From positions 682,001 to 746,000 of the forward strand of contig UWYS01000010.1 of NCBI GenBank assembly GCA_900291925.1: a DNA stretch of 64,000 bases, in the 5' to 3' direction. The notes beneath the pieces were generated by a model that was not told where the DNA came from, did no database searches, and saw nothing but the letters and a program-made list of their open reading frames with translations. The stretch's first letter is position 1, and each line of letters opens with the position of its first letter. The stretch comes from Thecaphora thlaspeos (Eukaryota > Basidiomycota > Ustilaginomycetes > Urocystidales > Glomosporiaceae). The position numbers and the translations under genes are program-made. Below, piece by piece: positions 41,596 through 52,541 of this stretch.

Positions 41596-43422
41596 ATGAA
41601 TCCAAGCGCCGTCGGCAGCTCAAGCACAGCCGTCCTTCACCACCCGCCGCCTGCCGCCCCCTCTCCAGCCCAGAAGACACGGAAAGAGGAAGACGAGGCA
41701 AAGCTTGCGCAAATCTACGAAAAATTCGATTTTGACCCGCTCTGGGCCCGCCTCAGCGAGGCTCTGAGCCGCCTCAAGGGCGACCCAAACGCCGCGCAAA
41801 TCCTCCTCCCTTTGATCGAGGTAAGTCTCATGCGCCGCCCTCCGACAAATCCCTCACTCTCGTCTGCCAGGCTGATGCCCAGCTTTCTCCTCTTCCTCCG
41901 ACGTTCGCCAGAGCATGATGGTCGTCTCACAACACGTCGCAAACCTCGAGCCTACATCCCCTGACTCGCCCTCCGCAGGCAACCCGCCACACTCGAGAAG
42001 CCACAGCGGCTCTCAGCAGGGCGCAGAGCGTACGCCGAGAGAAATCATGGAGGCCAACTTTTTCGCCTTTACCGAAAAGCATCGCAAGATCCTCAACGTC
42101 ATGGTGCGACAGAACCCTTCACTGATGTCGGGCTCGTTTGCCCTCCTCGTCCGCAACTCCAAGGTCCTCGACTTCGATAATAAGAAGAATTACTTCACTC
42201 AACAGCTCCACAAGGGCCGCAGGGAGCACTACACACCGCTCTCCCTCTCCGTGAGGCGCCAGTACGTTTTCGAGGACAGCTTCCAATATCTGAACCGCCG
42301 AAAGGGACCCGAGGTCAAGCACGGCAAGCTCAACGTCCGCTTCTACAACGAAGAAGGCATCGACGCCGGCGGCGTCACGCGCGAGTGGTTCCAAGTCTTG
42401 GCAAGGGCCATGTTCAACCCAGACTACGCCCTCTTCCAACCCTGCGCGGCAGACCGGACCACCTACCAGCCTAATCGTATGAGCTCGGTCAACGAGCACC
42501 ACCTCTCGTTTTTCAAATTTGTCGGACGCGTCATCGGCAAGGCAATCTACGACAACCGCCTGCTCGACGCCTACTTCACCCGCAGCTTCTACAAGCATAT
42601 CCTCGGCAAGCCGGTCGACTACCGCGACCTCGAGTCGATCGATCCCGAGTACTACAAAAGTCTGCAGTGGATGCTCGACAACGACATCACCGATGTGCTC
42701 GACCTGACCTTCAGCGTCGACGCCGAAGAATTCGGCGAGACCAAGATCATCGAGCTGAAGCCGGATGGCATCAACATCGCTGTGACGGAGGAAAACAAGG
42801 TGGAATACGTCAGGCTGGTGACGGAGCAGCGCCTCACGCAGTCGATCCGTTCGCAGATTGACGCCTTCCTCGAGGGATTCAACGACATCATCCCGGCCGA
42901 CCTGATCCGGATCTTTTCGGAGCAGGAGCTGGAGCTGCTCATCTCTGGCCTCCCCGACATCGATGTTGACGCGTGGAAGAACAACACCGAGCTGCACGGC
43001 TACTCGTCTGGAGACGCCGTCGTTCAGTGGTGGTGGAGGGCGGTCCGTTCCTTTGACCAGACCGAAAAGGCCAAGCTCCTGCAGTTTATCACCGGCACCA
43101 GCAAAGTGCCACTGGAGGGCTTTGCGCACCTCCAGGGTGTCCAAGGAACTCAGAGATTCAACATCCACAAGGCCTACGGCGCGGACCGCCTCCCCGCTGC
43201 ACACACCTGGTGAGTCCCGCGATCGAGCCGTCGTACGGGTTGTCGATGCGAGGTCTGCAGTGGAGCTACTTCCTCCGTTCGATCTGCTGACTTAATAGCT
43301 GCCCGTCTTCTTGCCACAGCTTCAATCAACTCGATCTTCCCCAGTACGAATCGTACGAGAAGCTGCGTTCGTCGCTGCTCACGGCCATGAACGAAGGCGG
43401 AGAAGGCTTTGGATTCGCATGA
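41596..43422 (+). CDS. HECT-type E3 ubiquitin ligase, TOM1/HUWE1 C-terminal type
   Basis: Three exons (41596-41820, 41912-43209, 43320-43422) encode 541 residues. The whole sequence aligns in style to the last ~550 residues of TOM1/HUWE1: [53 protein letters not shown], then a full HECT domain with [66 protein letters not shown] and the catalytic [12 protein letters not shown] (Cys508). The Cys codon is split TG/C by the last intron. The usual several-thousand-residue N-terminus is not next door: an E2 gene on the other strand begins 833 bases upstream. An upstream start exon cannot be excluded. Confidence 0.85.
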
Positions 43423-43654
43423 GAGCCTCCGCTCTTTTCAGCTTCGCCTGTCCGCCCCCTTTCTGTGCTTTGCCATCCACATCATGGCTTTGACAATTCC
43501 GCCGTCGCCCCAGCCGTCGCCGCTTCCTCATAGACCGAACCACATTTGTAACTCTACCATCCTAGCTTCGAACTGACCCTGACCGGGTTGCATAGCCGCG
43601 TGTCCCACAACAAAGCCTGCATGATCCTTATCCATCCCTAGCGAAGAATACGGA
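43423..43654. other. Convergent intergenic region
   Basis: Short spacer between HECT and fructosamine-kinase-like stops. Confidence 0.4.
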
Positions 43655-45251
43655 CTAGTGTTCGGACTTGGCGCTAAGGTGCCCACGTTTGGCCTCGTCG
43701 GCAAAGGCGAGCAGGCGCCTCACGATCGAGATGGCGCCGCCGCGATACGACCCTTTGAACATGAGCAAGTCTGTCATCGGCGCAATGGCCAGGCCGCGAT
43801 CGGAGATGGACAGGCTCTGGACGATTAGTTCCCGCAACGCGCGGCGTACGCTCGTCGCAGTCCACTGCATCACACTCACGATTCAGGCTGTAGTTACGCG
43901 CAAGGAAACCCAATACAAGCCAACACAGTTAGCCTCGCCCATGCAACGCCGGAACAGCAGGCAGGCTCGGATAGTGGTGACTTACTGGTGGTACAGCTCG
44001 TAGAGCTTGATCCTTTCGTCATAGTACGGCTCGCAACGTGGGATGATCGCATGGTACGAATCGAAGAATGTCTTGGTGAAGCCGCCAAACATGTGCATAA
44101 TCCCAAGTCTGCGCGCAGCGGTCAAGGGTTAGTCGCTCGACGTGAGTACCGGCCACTCGCGAGGTAAGGAGGACGAGATGAGGCGGCACTCACTCGGCTT
44201 CGTTGTGGCCGTAGTAGCTGGATGGGCTGCGCAGAAGCATCCCACGACAGAAACGAGACAAGGAACCAAGAGAGATCGGATCGTGAGATCTTGGCCGAGT
44301 CGTCGAAAAGCTCTGCCAGCCATACTCACTCGAACATGACAGGCTCAGACGATTTGCTCTCCTCGCCAACGTTCCCGGACCTGGATGCTCGTTTCGAAGG
44401 GACGCAAACTCAGCCTCTGCGCCAGCGTCGTTGCCAGTAATCAGCCTCGTCCACTCACCAGAGATCGCCATGTAGGATGGCCGGCGAAATCCTCCCGTTC
44501 AGCGGCTCTAGGAGAAGCGGATACACTCTGACGGTCAAGGATGGTCTCGTCAGGTATGAGCGTTGGCTGCAATGTGCAAACGCCATCTTGTTACCACGGG
44601 GCACCCTTACCTTTCGCGCATCTGCTCTTCGAGCGATAGCAGCTCCTTGTCTTGGGTCTCCGCCACGATCCGCTTGATGATCTCTCCAATCCTCCTTTTT
44701 GCCCAGAAGTCGCTCCAGCTCTCCGTCCAAGTGTTGTCTTGTTCCTGATTCCGGCGAACAGAAAGCAAAGCCGTTCAGGATCGGCACCGTGTCGATCCCT
44801 TGGACCAGTGTCGCAGGAAGAGACTCACCGTGACACCACAATACGTGGGGACGTCAAAGCCAAAGAGGCCGCTATCGCTACTTCCTGCCTTGTGCATCGC
44901 GGCGAGCCTCTGTCCAAGGAGCATCTGACCGTGATTGCCGACACGGCCATTCATATCGAGGTAGTCGGTGACCAGGTAGGCCTTTTTGCCTTCATCAGCA
45001 ATGCCGGTCGCATGGATTGCAGGTACCAGGTCCTCTGATCCGTCCCCACACCTCTCAAGTGCGCTTCGCATTGCACTGAGACTCCGGCCTTCACCGATGA
45101 CCTGGGCCACCGATGTGGCCAGTTTAGCGAAGAGGAGACGATTGGACGGCTGTGCGAGCACACAGCATGGGCCGGCCGAGGTGAATTTCGCGCCCAGCGA
45201 GGCGCATTCTGTCTCGAGGATTTGAAGAAGGGTTGGGTCGATGCCAGACAT
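43655..45251 (-). CDS. Fructosamine/ketosamine-3-kinase-family protein
   Basis: Eight exons (44829-45251, 44611-44744, 44459-44527, 44330-44380, 44194-44226, 43986-44108, 43880-43887, 43655-43770) encode 318 residues. The family phosphorylates ketosamines on glycated proteins, leading to deglycation. Visible family marks are LYLVTDYLDMNGR-type hinge (YLVTDYLDMNGR), LGQRLAAMHKAG, FGFDVPTYCGVT followed by NTWTESWSDFWAKRRI, the catalytic ILHGDLWSGN, VMFDPSSYYGHNEAELGIMHMFGG (shown in parts) with the metal-binding Asp, and the end YELYHHLNHLLMFKGSYRGGA. Exon 7 is only 8 nt and encodes LN plus parts of the flanking His codons; leaving it out breaks the frame. The start codon precedes a typical N-terminal helix. 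Confidence 0.88.
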
Positions 45252-45610
45252 TGATAGGTGGTTTGTGTTTGGCGATACTGAAACTGCCGGGAGAGCAGTG
45301 AGTCGTGGTGATGGTGAGGACAAGACAGGGTCGGGCGTCTCTCTATATGCTTCGCCTCCACTTTTGTGCCCGGAAGGGTTATGACGTCGGGAACTCCACT
45401 GTCAGGGCTAACGTGCTTGAACACTTGCAGCCTTTCTTGAAAACAGTGCAGATATATATGCAAGACCAGGATACTTGTGCTGCAACAATATCCAATGCGA
45501 AGACAATCTGATAATTTGCAACAACCAATATCATCATCCTGGAGCATTTACTGTTGAAGAATGACCTGAATTCCTGTTTATCTCAATACTGGCCTTAAAA
45601 GACCCATAAG
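45252..45610. promoter_or_regulatory. Upstream region of the fructosamine-kinase-like gene
   Basis: 359 bases between this gene and the 5' LTR of the copia element; AT content rises from about 45410 onward. No gene seen. Confidence 0.4.
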
Positions 45611-45792
45611 TTGGAATATGGGGTAGGAATCCAAGCTGGAAGTTGGGGCAGCTGATCCAAGAGGCTGCCAGCAAAGCAGGTGGGGATGCCAGCCTTCTCT
45701 TCTTGTATATTAGCCAGTTCCTTGCTCACTCTTCTCCTTCCAAATACCACCAACCATCATCAGCACCAACATAGTCACACCTCTCATTCCAA
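45611..45792 (+). repeat. 5' LTR of the copia element
   Basis: It begins TTGGAATATG and ends CATTCCAA, so its ends are inverted repeats. The central 115 bases are nearly identical to the 3' LTR, including GTATATTAGCCAGTTCC as a probable TATA region. Confidence 0.8.
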
Positions 45793-45883
45793 TTGATTAA
45801 GAGACTGAGTTGCTCTTTTGAGCTAGACCTCTTCTTCACCCAACATATCACAAGCATCACCTCACTCCTCAGCACAGCCAAAA

Positions 45884-46980
45884 ATGGCCAACACCACCCA
45901 GCATCAGGACCTAGTGGCCGTCATCTCCCAGCTCCAGGCAGAGCTGAGCCAGCTCAAGGCTACCGAGAAAGCCAAAGACAACAAAGAAGCAGCCAGCCCT
46001 GGCAGCCTCAGCATCAAGACCAAGACAAATGTCAAGAAGATTGCCAGCACCATAGAGAAGTTGAAGCGCTCCAGCTCTGCCTTCTACACCTGGAGTGAGA
46101 TGCTCCAGGATGCACTTGACGACATCCCCAATGGCTATGCTATCCTCACCCAGAAAGACAGCGCTTTCCAGCCTGACAGAGCCAGCTATGATGCAGAGGT
46201 TTGCCTTCCTCAGCATCATCATCTGCTTTGCAGTCAACACCAGCAACAACAAGGGCAACATCAAGGACATCATCAAGTGAGTCTCCAGCAAGCAACACCA
46301 CCTAGGCAGTGTCCTCTACAGGATGCTCAAGGAAACTCTCACCATTGGTGACACCACCATGGCCTGCCAGATCAAGAAGGAGCCCATGCAGCTCATGCTT
46401 GAGTCAACTGTTGAGGCCCTTGGCAAGCAGATCAACAAGCTTGCCATCACAGGCAAATGTGCCAGCATCACCATCACCGAGCAGGACCAGAAGGAGGCAC
46501 TTCTCTCTGCCTGTGAGGAGGACCCCAAGCTTGCCATCACGGTCTGCACCATTGAGGCTGGCAACAACCCTGCACACCAGTCCTACCACAGAGCCCTCAG
46601 CTTCCTCATAGCCCAGGACCACAAGAACACCAAGGAATCCAGCACACGTCTGGGCCACAGCAGGGCCACAGCCACTGGCCCCAGCAGCATGAGCAGCGGA
46701 CATGACCAGCAGCTTGGCAAGAACTTTTTCTGCAGCTTCTGCCGCAACCACCGCCACCGCACCAGGGACTGTCATGGCCCCAGGTCTGACATCAACATCT
46801 TCAACAAAGCCAAGGCCAGGCACAAGGAGTGCGAGCACTGTCAGCAGGACAGCAAGAAGGGTGGGCAAGGGCAAGACCAGCAAGACCATCAAGAGCAGCA
46901 AGGCCAACCGGGCCTCCACCACCACCAAGGACAGCAACTCCAGCTCCAAGGACAACGACAACTCCGAGGACTCTGTGAGT
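45884..46980 (+). pseudogene. Copia gag relic with CCHC zinc knuckle
   Basis: It starts MANTTQHQDLVAVISQLQAE and continues with the UBN2-like helical region. The frame breaks near 46190-46320, then resumes as TLTIGDTTMACQIKKEP. A canonical knuckle CSFCRNHRHRTRDC (C-X2-C-X4-H-X4-C) lies at about 46733-46775. At least two frameshifts separate start and knuckle, so no full Gag is encoded. Confidence 0.75.
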
Positions 46981-48260
46981 CTCCACTCCCACCAGGCCAT
47001 GTGCTCCACCCTCAGTGATGCCAAGACCAGTGCCTGGATCCTCAACTCTGGTGTCACAGCTCACATGAGCCACCAGGAGTCTCAAACTGCACCACACCCA
47101 GGGTTCCATCACCCTGGCTGATGGCAGCCACACCAGCATCAAGGGCATTGGCACAGTCTACCTCCCCATCAAGCAGGCATCAGGGCTGACCAAACACCTT
47201 GCTCTCAGCTGCTGCCTCTACATCCCAGGGCTGAAGGACAACCTCATCTCAGGCATCCAGCTCACAGGTGCTGGCTATGGAGTCCTGCTCACAGACGCTG
47301 AAGCCACCCTCAGCCATCCCAAGCACAGCACCTACAGCTTCCCAAAGCTCAAGGACTCCTGGCAGATTGAGGCGCCACCAGCAGCCACAGCTGTTGCTAC
47401 AGCACTTACTGCTGCCTCTGCCCCTGGTGTCACTGCCCTCTGGCACACCCATATGGGCCACCCGAGCAATCAAAGGCTCCGCCACCTCCCTGATCTGGCC
47501 AGTGGTGTCCCCACCAGCTTTGGCAAAGGCATGTCTGAGGTCTGTGATGTGTGCATCAGGTCCAAGCATGCTGCCAAGCCCTTCCCCAAGAGCACCACAC
47601 CACTTAGCAAACACCGCCTCCAGCTGGTCCACATTGACCTGATGGGGCTAGTGCAAGGGATGAGCCACTACCCCAAGGGCTATGTCCTCTGCATTGTCAA
47701 TGATGCCAGCCGCTACATCTGGGCCATCCCAATCGAATCCAAGGCAGCTGCCAGCGACAAGCCCAAGAAGTAGCTGGCAGCAGCAGAGGTGCACACCAGC
47801 CGCAAGGCCAGCACCTTCATGGCTGACAACAGGCAGGAGTGGCTGAAGCAGGCATGCCAGCGCTGGACGCAGGAGAAGGGCATCTAGTGGCACCACACAG
47901 CCTTCCATGCCAGTGAGCAGAACGGTGTGGCTGAGAGCATGAACCACACCTTTGGCCAGATGATGCAAGCCCTGCTCAAGGATGCCCAGACACTGGAAGG
48001 AGGCAGTCACCTCAGCCACTTACCTGATCAGCCGCCTCCCCGCCAAGCACATCAGCAACAAGCTGCCCTTCCAGCAGTGGTTCGGGAAGAAGCCCAACCT
48101 GAGTTGGCTCTGCTGCTTTGGCTGCCTTGCCTTTGTCCAGATGGAGTCTCCCCGTGTCAAGCTCTCCAACCGCAGCATCCCTGGCACCTTCCTAGGATAC
48201 AATAAGGGAAGGAAGTCCTATTGCATCCTCACCCTGGAGCCCCATCCTCAGCTACACTGG
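46981..48260 (+). pseudogene. Copia protease/integrase relic
   Basis: The protease site reads WILNSGVTAHMS, with Asn where the catalytic Asp of the family D-S-G motif is expected. After a frameshift come the pre-integrase region (LWHTHMGHPSNQRL, CDVCIRSKHAAKPF) and the first integrase block (LVHIDLMG, GYVLCIVNDASRY). A stop occurs at 47771-47773, another at 47885-47887. Integrase sequence continues with HASEQNGVAESMNH, then in another frame NKLPFQQWFGKKPN and FLGYNKGRKSY. The element cannot encode an active protease or integrase. Confidence 0.78.
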
Positions 48261-49030
48261 AGCCGAAGTTTGAGATCACAGACAACGGCCCAGCCCAGCA
48301 CTTCCTTGGCATCAAGATCACCCACAACTGGGAGGATGGCACAATCACACTGGACCAGACTGGCTACACCCAGGCCATCTGCAATCAGCACCTCCAGAGC
48401 AGCATGTCAAAGTGCTGGATGGTCCTGCCAACTGCTGTCATGGAGAAGTACAAGGGCCTGGTTGACCTTCGACAGAGGGAGCACTACCTGACCATTAATA
48501 GTGCGCTCATGTGGCTGGCAGGCTGCACATGCCCAGACCTAGCCTTCATCACCACTTACCTTGGTCGCTTCTCCAACAACCCCAGCCCAGAGCATCTGGC
48601 AGCTATCAAGCAGGCCCTCAAGTACATCAACCAGACCAAGAACTTCACCCTGGTCTATGGAGCACAACGTCAGGAGGAGCTGGTCAAGGGCTACTGCGAT
48701 GCCAACTATGGCAGCAACAACAAGCTGGAGTGCTGCAGCACCTCTGGCAATGTCTTCTACCACCGTCACAACCTGGTCAGCTGGCACAACCAGATGCAGA
48801 AGTGTGTCACTCAGTCTACCATGGAGGCAGAATACGTGGCAGCATCAGAGGCAGCCAAGGAGGCATACCTGCGCAACCTGCTCAAGGTGCTAGGCTGGCA
48901 GACAACACCGCTAATCCCCTTGGACAACCTGGCAGCAACATGCGCTGCCAAGGACCTGCAGCACCACCAGAAACTCAAGCATATCGACATCCGCTACCAC
49001 TACATCCACAAGGTGTGCAAGTGGTGCTGA
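48252..49030 (+). pseudogene. Copia RT tail and RNase H, RT core deleted
   Basis: Directly after the integrase C-terminus the sequence jumps to PKFEITDNGPAQHFLGIKI, which in copia lies after the YVDD motif. About 250 codons of RT finger and palm are absent. The rest is open to the TGA at 49028: QTGYTQAI, LMWLAGCTCPDLAF, the RNase H motifs GYCDANYGS and STMEAEYVAASEAAKE, and DIRYHYI. This part is the best preserved piece of the element. Confidence 0.8.
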
Positions 49031-49248
49031 GTCATCATCCAGGATGTCCACACCAAACTCAATGCCGCCAACACCCTCACCAAGAAAGGGACCAAGAAGA
49101 TGCTGACTTTGGCATGCAAGCGGTTTGGTCTCCAGTGTGCGGCAATTGACAACTCCAACAACCACAGCACACAGCAATCAGGAGGAGTCCACCTATGAGA
49201 TAGTGGTAGGGACAAGGGCCTCAAACCTGCATTTGGAGGCATTTTGGA

Positions 49249-49333
49249 CCAGTGGTTGATGGGCAATCTTCGAGAAAAGGTGGATTCCCTAAATGATTCC
49301 CAAAGGTCATGGGTTCAAATCCTGCCATGGTCA
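49249..49333 (+). other. tRNA-like sequence with pol III A and B boxes
   Basis: TGGTTGATGGG (from 49252) fits the A-box pattern, and GGTTCAAATCC (near 49313) is a perfect B box. The flanks GACCA and TGGTC can pair in part, as an acceptor stem would. The A-B spacing of about 60 is long and the cloverleaf is imperfect, so this is a tRNA relic or SINE head, not a clear functional tRNA. Confidence 0.35.
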
Positions 49334-49624
49334 ACTCTTTTCTGAGTGTCATCAGCAAATTGATTCTAGCTTGCCCCCTCAACTGGAATCCATTTCAGGA
49401 AGAGCAACTCTGGCTCTAGTGACACCTCCAGTCTGGGAGGTAATCAGAGGGCCTGGGCACCTGGTGCCTGGGAGCAGGGACCCAGAGTGAGATTCTCTGG
49501 GTGTCCAAGGTATGAGTTCTTGGCTGCATTGCCACACTGATGGTTATGTCCATCTAGAAGCCAATAACCTTTTTGCTTCAGACATGCACCCTCTTTATTG
49601 CAATCAAGGACCTGAGGAGGAGAG

Positions 49625-49804
49625 TTGGAAAGTGGGGTAGGGATTCAAGCTGGAAGTTGGGGCAGCTGATCCAAGAGGCTGCCAGCAAAGCAGGTGGGGA
49701 AACCAGCCTTCTCTTCTTGTATATTAGCCAGTTCCTTGCTTGCTCTTTCCCTTTGTAACATCACCAGCCATCATTTCCATTGACATAGTTACACCTCACT
49801 TAAC
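49625..49804 (+). repeat. 3' LTR of the copia element
   Basis: It starts TTGGAAAGTGGGG immediately after the purine tract at 49613-49623 and ends near CACTTAACAAC. It shares the central ~115 bases with the 5' LTR with only a few differences; the terminal thirds have diverged. Confidence 0.78.
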
Positions 49805-50189
49805 AACTGCCCTGCCCTGCCAATGGACTTTTCCATCTTGCACTGGGCATCCTGGTGCTCTGATGACATGCGCAGCTAGCTTGCTCTGCCAACTAGCCAA
49901 AGCCAGGCAGGGTAAGGACTGGGCAGAGCAAGCAAAGAGAGGGTGAGTGAGTGCTTCCTTGTCTTTCCCAGCAACTCTGTCTAGCTAGGACGGCCTGCCC
50001 TGGACAAGGCATAAAGGGGGAGAGAGGGAAGCGGCCGGACAGGGTTTTCCCCCACACCACCACAACCCTTGCCACCACTCCTCTTGCCTTCAAACGTGAC
50101 CAGACACCAGAAAGCCAGTAAAGCATCCTGCACCAACAGGGTTGTTCCCTTGTTCAAACCCTCTGGAAGTTGCAAAAAGGAGAAGGAAA

Positions 50190-50835
50190 TGTTTGACATC
50201 AGTAACAAGAGTGACAAGTATTGTGATGACAATAACAGCCAGGACAATGACAGCAAGGAAGAGGATGGGCTGTACAGCAACAGCGAAGACAGCAGGGGGG
50301 AGGTCAAAGCACCTCAGGCCAGCAAAAGGCATGCCAGCAAAGTCAAGGGGCCACCACAAAAAAGGACAAGGAGCCGCAGCCAGCTTATACCGACAAGGAC
50401 AACATGCAGCTGGCTTGCACCTTGATCACGCAAATCCTCCTCCCTGAGACTTGCAAGATGGCTTCTTGCCAGTTCAGAAGCCCCTTGGCGCATCTGCCTG
50501 CACCTCTGTCCCAGCATGAGGTCAATGTGGCAGTTCAAGCGGGCAACCAACACGCAATGCCTAGCAACATCCTGCATCTTCTTGTTAACATTGTCATCCT
50601 GGAGTACAGCAAGATTGGGCAGAAGCTCAGCATAAAATACAACAATGTTGTCGACATCCTGCGCTTACAAGCAGACCCTTCCAAGGCCCTATCTGAGGCA
50701 CAGGTATGTCAAGTTGACAAACTTCTTGCATCTGTGACAGCCAACCAGCCTCCAATCGATCCAGCAGCCATCAAGGACCACCTGGACAAGAGGAAAAAGA
50801 AGGCGATGACACACTTGTCTGTGAGGTTGGTGTAA
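50190..50835 (+). pseudogene. Unrecognised frame(s), probably element-derived, frameshifted
   Basis: A frame from the ATG at 50190 (Asp/Asn/Ser-rich then Lys-rich) loses register at an A6 run near 50350. A second frame takes over and runs to 50835 as a helical segment (NILHLLVNIVILEYSKIGQK). The two halves look like one former protein broken by a one-base slip. I do not recognise it; its position suggests a transposon accessory protein or remnant host gene. Confidence 0.3.
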
Positions 50836-51373
50836 AGAAAAGCTTGTTCTGAAGATTGTTACTAAAAGCCCTATCAAACAATACCTTTGTACAATTTTTC
50901 CACCTGCAAACAGTCATACAGCAGGTCAACAAGGGCTTTTCTCCCTGCAACATTGATACAAGGCTTGATGAGGAGGTCCTCACTTCTGTTGCTGGCCCAT
51001 CAGCTCCCACCTCCTTGGTCACTGCTCTAGTCCCCACTCTGGCTGCTGCTCTGGCTGCTTCCTCCATTTGCTTGTTGGCTCCTGCCTCCTCAATTCTGGC
51101 TCCAGTTGTGCCCCCAGCAAACATGGTCCTTTTTAAACAGTTCAAGTCCTGGATGGCCAGTCAGCAGAGATGAAGATAGGTGCATCACTACAAAGGTCAA
51201 AGGTGGAACAAGGTGTTGGCAAAAATGGCAATTTGCATCAGAATAGTGTAGCTGCATACCAATGTTTGAGAAGGCAAGTGCAAAGCAGCAAAATGGTAAG
51301 GTAGATTGCAAATTATGACGTCCCAACTTTACTGGGGCACTGCATGTTAGACAGATGCGATAATCCAACTACG

Positions 51374-51724
51374 CTAACAAGGCTGATGATATCTGATGGT
51401 GCAGTTTTTGTGTATATATACATCAATGTAGGGAAAGAAGATGTTTTGAATTGTGAGTGACATGCCTGGAGGTCTGGTTGCTGGACAGCCATTGCAGCTG
51501 TCATGGAGATGACGCAGCCTGCTGCAGCCAGCAGAATGTTGCCTTGGTGGCTGTACTTCCAACACATTGGCACAGAAGAGCAAATTGAGTGCCATTGCCC
51601 TTCTCAGCTGCTCTTCCCTTGGTTTAAGGATGCACTCAAGCCTTTGCCTCTCTGTCTGCATCATTGGGCACTCAAGCAATAGGTGTGCCATGTCCTGCTT
51701 TGTGCATCTGCTGTACAGGTACAT
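51374..51724 (-). pseudogene. LINE-type retrotransposon 3' fragment
   Basis: The motif CTKQDMAHLLLECPMMQTER is the Cys/His knuckle (pattern C...D..HLLL.CP) found after the RT or RNase H domain of many non-LTR retrotransposons. Only this terminal ~110-residue piece is readable; no RT domain is present nearby. Confidence 0.5.
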
Positions 51725-52541
51725 GTTGCTGCCTTTTGCAACAAATCCAAATTAAAGAATACACTCAATACACAATATAACAAATATATTATAAAAGGGA
51801 ACTTCTTCCACATTCACATATAAGTTGAGACTGTATCTTACTATTATAGTTTCTTACTGTAGATGATACCAGTTATATACAAATTGATGTTGATTCATAT
51901 GTGATTTGATCTCTACAATATGAGCTGTATTTTCTATGTGTGTTCCTTGTTTGAAACAATAAAGAATCTTATACCAATCTAGAAAATTGAGATATTTTGT
52001 TCCCTTTAGGGGATGTAGGAAGATAGGCAACACCACATGCTGGGCAAAGAATGCCAGCTTCAACATTTATATCTGGCTGTCTGGGCCTACAGATTTCAGC
52101 ATCTTACATGAGCTTGTGACTCCAAATTTAATGGCAGCTTGCAAAAGCTCTATGCAGCATGGTACAATTTGACCACTGTTGGGTCCACAGAAACTCTCAA
52201 CTGGCCTTTGTCAGTAGAAATTGGGTCTAGAGCTGGCATTGACACTACAGGAACAGTCAGCATCTTGCCAAGTCACAGACACCAAGTGCTTATACTTGTT
52301 TGGAGGACTGTTGCAACAACACTAGTGCTGAGTCTGCATGTTGACATCAACTTCCATGCTATTGTGCAAAGGTCGGAACCCAGAAATGCTATAATAACCC
52401 TGGTTTTCGGTGTGACTGCTTTGTAGAGGGTTTCCTCACTTCCTACTTCACCTCTCCTGCCTCTCTGCCTTGCGCCATCTATCTGTTGCCCCGAGTCGCT
52501 CGAGGAAGCTGCCGACCTTGCCCCCCCTGCTCAACCGCACT

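Larger units (their letters stand above)
45611..49804 (+). mobile_element. Ty1/copia LTR retrotransposon, degenerate and lacking RT core
   Basis: A 4.2-kb element bounded by two direct repeats of about 180 bp, preceded at the 3' copy by a purine run (GAGGAGGAGAG). Inside, in order, are gag with a zinc knuckle, a protease remnant, GAG-pre-integrase and integrase pieces, and the RT tail with RNase H. This is the copia order (integrase before RT). Reading frames are interrupted by several frameshifts and stops, and the RT palm with its YVDD motif is missing. Codon use (CAG, CTG, GCC rich, few CpG) differs sharply from neighbouring genes. No target-site duplication could be confirmed. Confidence 0.88.
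49805..52440. mobile_element. AT-rich mobile-element graveyard
   Basis: 2.6 kb whose base composition and codon texture differ from the flanking genes, especially 51740-52200, which is strongly AT-rich. It contains a LINE-like fragment on the minus strand and an unassigned frame on the plus strand. No intact element ends were found. Confidence 0.55.

Noticed and set aside
42119..43204. Antisense frame (361 codons) opposite the HECT domain
   Set aside because: Explained by third-position GC bias of the HECT exon; the composition is unlike a protein.
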